Source: a virus. From it: a DNA stretch of 25,818 nt. A program made the translations under genes and the position numbers. This document shows, in pieces, positions 21,811 to 25,818 of this stretch (its first letter is position 1; every line of letters starts with the position of its first letter). The stretch is from IMG/VR virus record IMGVR_UViG_3300017772_000103, positions 1-25,818 of that record; one strand, written 5' to 3'. The notes below the pieces were generated by a model, which was given only the letters and a program-made list of their open reading frames with translations, had not been told where the DNA came from and did not search any database.

Positions 21811-22513
21811 TTTTACCTTGTTTAGTTAGTTCTTGATTAGCTTTATTAAATACGTCTTTACAATCCCATTCACCACCTCTATAAGCAGCTGATGCTGGGT
21901 GTGGACATTTAAGGATTATACAGTCTGGCAATAAAGTTTGCCATTCTTCTGCTTTCTTACCCATTAGTATAAATATAGTTTTAGACTTATGTCTATTAAG
22001 ATTTTCAAATAAGTATTCAGTAAAGCTTTTCCATCTACCATAGTGTGAGCCTATTTTGTTTATCTCACAAGTAAATGCTGTATTAATTAATAGTACACCC
22101 TGGTTAGCCCAACGTCTTAGATCACATTCTTCTGGTGTATATATAGCTCTTCCTGTTTTAGTATAGTCTCCTATAGTTTGTTTAAGTATATACTGCAGGG
22201 ATTTTTCTGCTTTACCTTTTCTACTACAACTAAATGCTATTCCGTCAGCAACTCCTAATTGAGGATAAGGGTCTTGACCAACTATTACAACTTTAGTATC
22301 CCCATAAGGACATTCATAGAATGCATTAAAAATGTCTTTAAATCTTGGTGTAAATCTTCTACCCTCATTCACATCTTTTACAAGATTGTCAACAATCATA
22401 TCAAAGTTGAGACCGTTTATATATGGTGATAGCATATTATGCCAATCACTCTCTATCAGGTTAGCATTCAGTGTTTCCCTGAGTTTTATTATGTTTATTT
22501 CAATATTTTCCAT
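21794..22513 (-). CDS. ung: uracil-DNA glycosylase, family 1
   Basis: 239 residues, the usual length. The catalytic motif G79-Q-D81-P-Y-P is intact with VADGIAFSC downstream, LLINTAF (141-147) corresponds to the conserved LLLN motif, and the leucine-loop region reads H205-P-A-S-A-A-Y-R-G, where most members have H-P-S-P-L-S-A-Y-R-G; this one lacks the Leu that normally enters the DNA helix and is about one residue shorter. The enzyme removes uracil from DNA, limiting damage in an AT-rich phage genome. It is divergently placed 26 nt from a plus-strand gene. The start follows the convention of the family; no better ATG is seen. Confidence 0.9.
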   Translation of the reverse strand: MENIEINIIKLRETLNANLIESDWHNMLSPYINGLNFDMIVDNLVKDVNEGRRFTPRFKDIFNAFYECPYGDTKVVIVGQDPYPQLGVADGIAFSCSRKGKAEKSLQYILKQTIGDYTKTGRAIYTPEECDLRRWANQGVLLINTAFTCEINKIGSHYGRWKSFTEYLFENLNRHKSKTIFILMGKKAEEWQTLLPDCIILKCPHPASAAYRGGEWDCKDVFNKANQELTKQGKSCIDW

Positions 22514-22539
22514 ATCTTTGTGTTATTAAATAATTTATT

Positions 22540-23001
22540 ATGGCTGAAGAAAAAGAGATACAAAGCAAATCTGATGATAAAAAAACTGTCTGGGAATATG
22601 ATCAAACTAAATTGATTGAAAACCTAAAAGTTCATACATCTTATATTGGTGCATTGCAGCGTGTTACTAGTAAATTTATTTTAAGGTCATCTGAAGAAGA
22701 TCAGTTAAGATTACCAGAAACTATAAATCAATTTAACAAACTAGTAGTTCATAATATAGAAAGAGATGGTGATCCAGGCATCAGGTTTGATGAATGGCAG
22801 TCTGATCTCTATGTATTATTTTCTTTGACTCAGCTAATGAAATATGAAGCTCAACAACAAGGTCTTGCTAAAGAAGTTGAAGTAGAGTATGATGACGCTG
22901 CAATTCAAGAATTAGCCAAGCAAGTTGCTTCAGGTAAAGTTGACCCTGATCTACAAAAGAAAGTAGAAGATATAGCTGACAAACTTAAGATAGTAAGATA
23001 A
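22540..23001 (+). CDS. hypothetical protein, lone plus-strand gene in the minus-strand block
   Basis: 153 residues, not recognised. It is acidic and helical at both ends (MAEEKEIQSKSDDKK; a C-terminal ELAKQVASGKVDPDLQKKVE part) with a central region about 30-110 that is mixed (SYIGALQRVTSKFILRSSEE). It runs against all its neighbours, starting 26 nt from the divergent ung gene and ending 23 nt before the convergent NinB-like gene. A TATCTTTG at 22513-22520 is positioned like a -7 element, but a matching -33 is not evident. The isolation suggests separate regulation, for example early expression or a regulatory role, but that is inference. Confidence 0.65.
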   Translation: MAEEKEIQSKSDDKKTVWEYDQTKLIENLKVHTSYIGALQRVTSKFILRSSEEDQLRLPETINQFNKLVVHNIERDGDPGIRFDEWQSDLYVLFSLTQLMKYEAQQQGLAKEVEVEYDDAAIQELAKQVASGKVDPDLQKKVEDIADKLKIVR

Positions 23002-23023
23002 TGCTTATTATCTGGCCATCTTA
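22986..23023. terminator. possible nested hairpin between convergent genes
   Basis: TAAGAT (22986-22991) pairs with ATCTTA (23018-23023), and inside it AGATAA (22996-23001) pairs with TTATCT (23008-23013) around TGCTTA. It spans the convergent gene ends and could stop transcripts from both sides, but it is AT-rich and lacks a T-run, so confidence is low. Confidence 0.3.
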
Positions 23024-23024
23024 G

Positions 23025-23408
23025 TTATCTAAGCTGCATACCACTAAAATCTCCTATCTCAATACAAGCTTGTATAGCTAAATTGAGTTCTTCTTTATCA
23101 CATTTACCAAAAGATTTACAGTGCTCTACACCATTTTTAACAAAACATAGGCCAGCTTTACGCTTAACTTGTAGTTTTGCTTCTTCAAATGTATAGCCTA
23201 TTTCATTTGCTATCTCTCTTATCATTGCATGTACCCTTGCTAATTGTGGGTTGCTACCTTTACCATCTTGTACACCTATAAATAATTCTATACGTGCACC
23301 TTCTGGCATATCTTTAAGAAACTTATTATACTTAGTTTCAAAGGCTTTTATAGGGAAGTGTAATTTACCTTCCTTGATTGTTGCTTGTACAAATAGCTGA
23401 TCTTTCAT
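23025..23408 (-). CDS. NinB/YbcN-like recombination protein (tentative)
   Basis: 127 residues. The middle and C-terminal parts (NPQLARVHAMIREIANEIGY at about 53-72, FEEAKLQVKRKAGLCF, and a CKSFGKCDKEELNLAIQACI segment at about 97-116) follow the pattern of phage NinB/YbcN proteins, single-strand-binding recombination mediators: an H-x-x-I-R-E-I-A helix, a K-rich segment, an S-x-x-x-x-x-K-E-E-L helix. The N-terminal 45 residues are less typical. The call is weaker than for the other recombination genes. It is translationally coupled by ATGA overlap to a 54-residue gene upstream. Confidence 0.4.
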   Translation of the reverse strand: MKDQLFVQATIKEGKLHFPIKAFETKYNKFLKDMPEGARIELFIGVQDGKGSNPQLARVHAMIREIANEIGYTFEEAKLQVKRKAGLCFVKNGVEHCKSFGKCDKEELNLAIQACIEIGDFSGMQLR

Positions 23409-23569
23409 ATAATATTAGAAACTAAAGTAACTATAAATAATACAAAGCCTATACAAATTATTGCAAAGCAACCTTTATATATTTTTTCCATCTTTTCAGG
23501 ACTACGTCCTTGATTACTTCTGTATTGTCTGAATTTTTTATCCATAAATCTCCATTCTTTTTTTATCAT
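23405..23569 (-). CDS. 54-residue single-pass membrane protein
   Basis: A small frame MIKKEWRFMDKKFRQYRSNQ, then GRSPEKMEKIYKG, then a hydrophobic segment CFAIICIGFVLFIVTLVSNI at about 34-53. The basic N-terminus followed by one transmembrane helix predicts an inner-membrane protein with its N-terminus in the cytoplasm. The TGA overlaps the NinB-like start as ATGA, and it starts 3 nt after the preceding gene. Function unknown; coupling and composition support it as real. Confidence 0.55.
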   Translation of the reverse strand: MIKKEWRFMDKKFRQYRSNQGRSPEKMEKIYKGCFAIICIGFVLFIVTLVSNII

Positions 23570-23572
23570 AAC

Positions 23573-23737
23573 TTATGTTATATCTATACGGGATATAGCT
23601 TTTATATCCTCTAACCTTTGTATTGCAGCATCAATTTTTCTTTCATTAACGCCAGGTAACACATCAACTTCTAATAATAGATCCACTGCTTTGGTAGCAG
23701 ATGCATATATCAATATTTGCATATTATCTTTTTTCAT
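23573..23737 (-). CDS. 54-residue small hypothetical protein
   Basis: Reads MKKDNMQILIYASATKAVDL, then LLEVDVLPGVNERKIDAAIQ, then RLEDIKAISRIDIT. It has a beta-alpha-alpha-beta appearance (QILIYASA strand, amphipathic DAAIQRLEDIKAI helix). The ATG overlaps the stop of the upstream 51-residue gene by 14 nt, and the next gene starts 3 nt after its stop, so it is part of an unbroken chain. No known family. Confidence 0.55.
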   Translation of the reverse strand: MKKDNMQILIYASATKAVDLLLEVDVLPGVNERKIDAAIQRLEDIKAISRIDIT

Positions 23738-23879
23738 CTGTTTCTTTCTTTATAGGTGTAAACAATAAATAGTTAGGATCATGTGGATCTAAGTCCATTC
23801 CATAGACACTAACCCATTTTCCATCATCTAATATATATTGTATTCCTCCTATAATCCTTGTTTTTAGTTTATTGTTCAT
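23724..23879 (-). CDS. 51-residue small hypothetical protein
   Basis: Reads MNNKLKTRIIGGIQYILDDG, then KWVSVYGMDLDPHDPNYLLF, then TPIKKETDEKR. Strand-like pairs and a polar charged tail are visible; no family is recognised. Its ATG overlaps the last 11 nt of the upstream gene, and its own end overlaps the next by 14 nt. The amino-acid composition is that of a folded small protein rather than random frame. Confidence 0.55.
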   Translation of the reverse strand: MNNKLKTRIIGGIQYILDDGKWVSVYGMDLDPHDPNYLLFTPIKKETDEKR

Positions 23880-24120
23880 GATATTCTAATATTTTATCTT
23901 CAAAATCTTCTTCTAATAAATCTTGTACATCTACTGATACAGGATTACCTAATTTATCTGCGGCATTGTACCACACACGGTGTATTTCTACCGTTGGTCC
24001 ATACCCTGGTGTACCAGGATCTCCATTAGAATCATACCATTGGTCTGGTTCTCCTGGATCATAAGAGTATTGTATACATACAGTTTCTCCTGAATCAGTA
24101 ATAAGTTCTATCTCACTCAT
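23869..24120 (-). CDS. small acidic hypothetical protein
   Basis: 83 residues from the ATG at 24120, which overlaps the upstream TGA as TGATG; a longer version from 24168 begins inside the upstream gene and is not favoured. The protein is very acidic, beta-rich at the N-terminus (SEIELITDSGETVCIQYSYD), with a Gly/Pro-rich loop (PGEPDQWYDSNGDPGTPGYG, about 22-41) and an acidic helix at the C-terminus (VQDLLEEDFEDKILEYHEQ). Function unknown. Confidence 0.6.
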   Translation of the reverse strand: MSEIELITDSGETVCIQYSYDPGEPDQWYDSNGDPGTPGYGPTVEIHRVWYNAADKLGNPVSVDVQDLLEEDFEDKILEYHEQ

Positions 24121-24356
24121 CACAAAAACCTTAAGGCTGACCCTACATAAACAAACTCTTGCCCACACTCAGTGCATTTAGCATTAGATTCATTACGTAA
24201 TAAAGTTGGCATATTACAATTAGGACAAGGTGTATCACCTTCTTCTATATATTCTTCTATTGCTCTTCTAGCATAACTGTGTATCATTGCATCATGTGCA
24301 CCACGGTATTCTAGTTCTTCTTGTTGCTCAATAAAGAGCTCTTTCATTTTTCCCAT
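24120..24356 (-). CDS. small zinc-ribbon protein
   Basis: 78 residues. C44-x2-C47 and C61-x2-C64 form a four-cysteine zinc ribbon (CPNC ... CTEC) after a helical, acidic N-terminal half (KELFIEQQEELEYRGAHDA). Such small proteins in phages often bind nucleic acid or RNA polymerase, but no specific match is made. Its stop overlaps the next start by one nt (TGATG), and it begins 4 nt after the SF2 helicase stop, so it is co-transcribed with the helicase. Confidence 0.65.
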   Translation of the reverse strand: MGKMKELFIEQQEELEYRGAHDAMIHSYARRAIEEYIEEGDTPCPNCNMPTLLRNESNAKCTECGQEFVYVGSALRFL

Positions 24357-24360
24357 AATT

Positions 24361-25485
24361 TTATCTTTTAAGTGGATTATAACGTTTTATTTTATTTGGA
24401 TCAAAACTACTAATAGCAGCTTCTACCCATTTTACATCTTGGGTGCCTTTATAACATAGTATATGACATACTGCTGTCTCAGATGGATTAAGTCTTAATA
24501 ACCTACCTATTCTTTGAGCAGTTTTCTTTTCATTACCATATGCATGCATTATAATACCTTGTTTTAAATTAGGTATTGTAACACCTTCTGATAACTGTAA
24601 CACACAGGATAAATGATTAATCCTACCATCAGAGAACAACTCAAGGTTCTCCTCTGATTTTGGATTTCCAGAATGATAACTATGCTTACATATTCTGTCT
24701 GCTTGTTTTTGAGTATTTGCAAATACAATACACTGTGTATCTATATTCTTTAGTATACTCTTCACATAGCTCTCTTTACTTGTATAGTCCATCAAAGCAC
24801 GCATTCTCATAATTCTTGCAAATTGTATTTGCTGTTGTGATTGTGCTTCTGCTAATCTAGACGTAACATAGTTATAATCTTTTTCTTCTGTTGTCCACCA
24901 GTGACCACCAGCTTTATTTTTCTTCTTTAAAGCAGGTACTTTTGATAATTCTAACTCATGTATTACTATTTGATAATCATTTAATATATTTGAGTCAGTT
25001 GCCTCATCAACACTAAATTCATATTTAATAGGACAGTACTTTTGTACTAGCATACCTTTCTCACTTGTCTTATTCTTTGGTGGTGTACCTGTTAGTCCTA
25101 AGATCTTACCAACGTAAGGCCCTAAAAATAACTCATGTGAATATTTAAGTGAGTGACATTCATCTAAGTATACTATATCATAATCATTTGGATTATGTTT
25201 CTTTAATGATAGATACGTGGTAAATGTTATATGTTTTGTTAGTTTTTCTAGATCCATCTTGCCTAACTCATCAATCCATGATTGGGCTACTGAGTGTTTT
25301 GGTATCACTACCAAGGCTTCTATTAAGGGATTAAAGTTAATCATAAGGTGCTTTATAGCAATTCTTGTCTTGCCTACACCCATAGATATACCTAAGCCAC
25401 ATCTTTTATGTTTTACTGCTATTGAAAGTGCATCTGATTGAACTACTTCCCTATTAGAAGGAGTTGATGCAGTATTGTTTGCCAT
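24361..25485 (-). CDS. SF2 (DEAD/DECH-type) helicase, SNF2/type III restriction-like
   Basis: 374 residues from the ATG at 25485 (a TTG 33 nt upstream is rejected). Helicase motifs appear in order: G32-ISMGVGK39-T40 (Walker A), VIPKHSVAQSW (Ia), Y107?-D108-E-C-H111 as the DECH box, L131-T-G-T-P (motif III), ANTQKQADRIC (about 262-272), and Q324-R-I-G-R328-LLR (motif VI). The compact length suggests a two-domain RecA core without large accessory regions. It resembles phage SF2 helicases of the SNF2 or type III restriction-subunit group that accompany polymerase genes in crAss-like phages. It likely acts on branched or damaged replication DNA, but its substrate is not evident. Confidence 0.8.
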   Translation of the reverse strand: MANNTASTPSNREVVQSDALSIAVKHKRCGLGISMGVGKTRIAIKHLMINFNPLIEALVVIPKHSVAQSWIDELGKMDLEKLTKHITFTTYLSLKKHNPNDYDIVYLDECHSLKYSHELFLGPYVGKILGLTGTPPKNKTSEKGMLVQKYCPIKYEFSVDEATDSNILNDYQIVIHELELSKVPALKKKNKAGGHWWTTEEKDYNYVTSRLAEAQSQQQIQFARIMRMRALMDYTSKESYVKSILKNIDTQCIVFANTQKQADRICKHSYHSGNPKSEENLELFSDGRINHLSCVLQLSEGVTIPNLKQGIIMHAYGNEKKTAQRIGRLLRLNPSETAVCHILCYKGTQDVKWVEAAISSFDPNKIKRYNPLKR

Positions 25486-25559
25486 AATATTATTGTTATT
25501 GATAATATGATTGTCCAAGCTAATATTCTAACTAGCCTATCTTTTTGATATTTTTTCAT
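25443..25559 (-). CDS. possible 38-residue membrane peptide
   Basis: Reads MKKYQKDRLVRILAWTIILS, then ITIILWQTILHQLLLIGK, and ends at TAG, overlapping the helicase start by 43 nt. A basic N-terminus is followed by a strongly hydrophobic stretch (ILAWTIILSITIILWQTIL). It begins 21 nt downstream of the tRNA cluster on the same strand. Supported only by composition and position; chance is possible. Confidence 0.35.
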   Translation of the reverse strand: MKKYQKDRLVRILAWTIILSITIILWQTILHQLLLIGK

Positions 25560-25579
25560 GGTTTATAATGTATTTAAGG

Positions 25580-25653
25580 TGCACCCTACAGGACTTGAAC
25601 CTGTGACCTACTCATTATGAGTGAGTTGCTCTAACCTACTGAGCTAAGAGTGC
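25580..25653 (-). tRNA. tRNA with CAU anticodon (Met or Ile2)
   Basis: A full cloverleaf is readable: acceptor GCACTCT/AGGGTGC (one T-G wobble), D-arm GCTC/GAGC, anticodon stem ACTCA/TGAGT with loop CTCATAA (anticodon CAU), T-arm ACAGG TTCAAGT CCTGT, discriminator A. The CCA end is not encoded. It is not an initiator tRNA because G1-C72 is paired and the anticodon stem lacks G-C triplets. The C4-G69 pair and T-arm resemble the lysidine-type Ile2 as much as elongator Met, so decoding of AUA is possible. Confidence 0.9.
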
Positions 25654-25742
25654 TGGTAGCCGGAGTGGGATTTGAACCCACACGGACATTACTGTCCAAA
25701 GGATTTTAAGTCCTTCATGTCTACCAATTTCATCATCCGGCC
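25654..25742 (-). tRNA. tRNA-Leu (UAA)
   Basis: A class II tRNA with acceptor GGCCGGA/TCCGGCT, anticodon stem AAGGA/TCCTT with loop CTTAAAA (anticodon UAA), a long variable arm (TGGACAGTAATGTCC), T-arm GTGGG TTCAAAT CCCAC, discriminator A and an encoded CCA. Its 3' end abuts the CAU tRNA with no spacer. It reads UUA, an abundant codon in this AT-rich sequence. Confidence 0.93.
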
Positions 25743-25747
25743 ATCTG

Positions 25748-25818
25748 TGATCCCACTAGGATTTGAACCTAGAACCTACAGCTTAGAAGGCTGTTGCTCT
25801 ATCCAGTTGAGCTATAGG
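25748..25818 (-). tRNA. tRNA-Arg (UCU), last bases beyond the window
   Basis: Anticodon stem ACAGC/GCTGT with loop CTTCTAA (anticodon UCU), T-arm CTAGG TTCAAAT CCTAG, D-arm GCTC/GAGC, 3' acceptor TGGGATC with discriminator A and no encoded CCA. The 5' acceptor should read GATCCTA; only its last four bases are inside the window, so about three bases are missing. It reads AGA/AGG. Confidence 0.9.

Noticed and set aside
22513-22520. TATCTTTG before the plus-strand gene as a promoter
   Set aside because: The -7 pattern fits but there is no matching -33 element.
1-25818. CRISPR array, integrase, transposase or insertion sequence
   Set aside because: No repeat-spacer pattern, no recombinase motifs and no terminal inverted repeats were seen anywhere in the window.
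25580-25818. Suppressor tRNA and stop-codon reassignment, as in some crAss-like phages
   Set aside because: Anticodons are CAU, UAA and UCU, and genes end normally with TAA, TAG and TGA without in-frame stops.

Overview
The window is a piece of a tailed-phage genome whose host is probably a member of the Bacteroidota. Three things point there. The DNA is very AT-rich with tightly packed, often overlapping genes. Starts are preceded by A-rich leaders, not Shine-Dalgarno sequences. A promoter of the Bacteroidota type (TTG, 20-nt spacer, TAnnTTTG) lies at the head of the replication genes. The gene set resembles that of large crAss-like or marine flavophage podoviruses, but that affinity is an inference and no search could be run. 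TAA, TAG and TGA are all used as stops, so there is no sign of a reassigned code.

Layout. (1) Positions 1-4515, plus strand: the end of a virion or tail-fibre gene, a 1057-residue modular adhesin-like protein (cadherin-like, Ig-like and von Willebrand A segments), a small structural protein and a small orphan. (2) Positions 4499-9269, minus strand: dATP/dGTP pyrophosphohydrolase, a membrane protein, a DUF932 protein, a large hairpin, a spore-photoproduct-lyase-like radical SAM protein, a family B DNA polymerase and a small helical protein. (3) Positions 9293-17782, minus: a primase-led operon with a RusA resolvase, a metallopeptidase/VWA protein, a MoxR-like AAA+ ATPase, two distantly paralogous unknown proteins, a hidden 46-residue gene, a PD-(D/E)XK exonuclease and two unknowns, ending at a hairpin/T-tract terminator. 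(4) Positions 17788-21810, minus: a replication operon bounded by a promoter and a terminator (DnaA domain IV protein, winged-helix protein, DnaB helicase, unknown, Sak4-like ATPase, acidic-tailed SSB-like protein). (5) Positions 21794-25559: uracil-DNA glycosylase, a lone plus-strand gene, a NinB-like protein, a chain of very small overlapping genes, a zinc-ribbon protein and an SF2 helicase. (6) Positions 25580-25818: three tRNA genes (CAU, UAA, UCU) for codons typical of AT-rich genes.

Together the minus-strand genes give a nearly complete replication and recombination kit: initiation (DnaA-like), unwinding (DnaB-like, SF2), priming, polymerisation, SSB, annealing ATPase, exonuclease, Holliday-junction resolvase, and uracil and nucleotide-pool control. 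The least explained part is the MoxR/VWA/paralog-pair module at 11468-16141, which carries a perfect terminator-like hairpin inside the VWA coding sequence.
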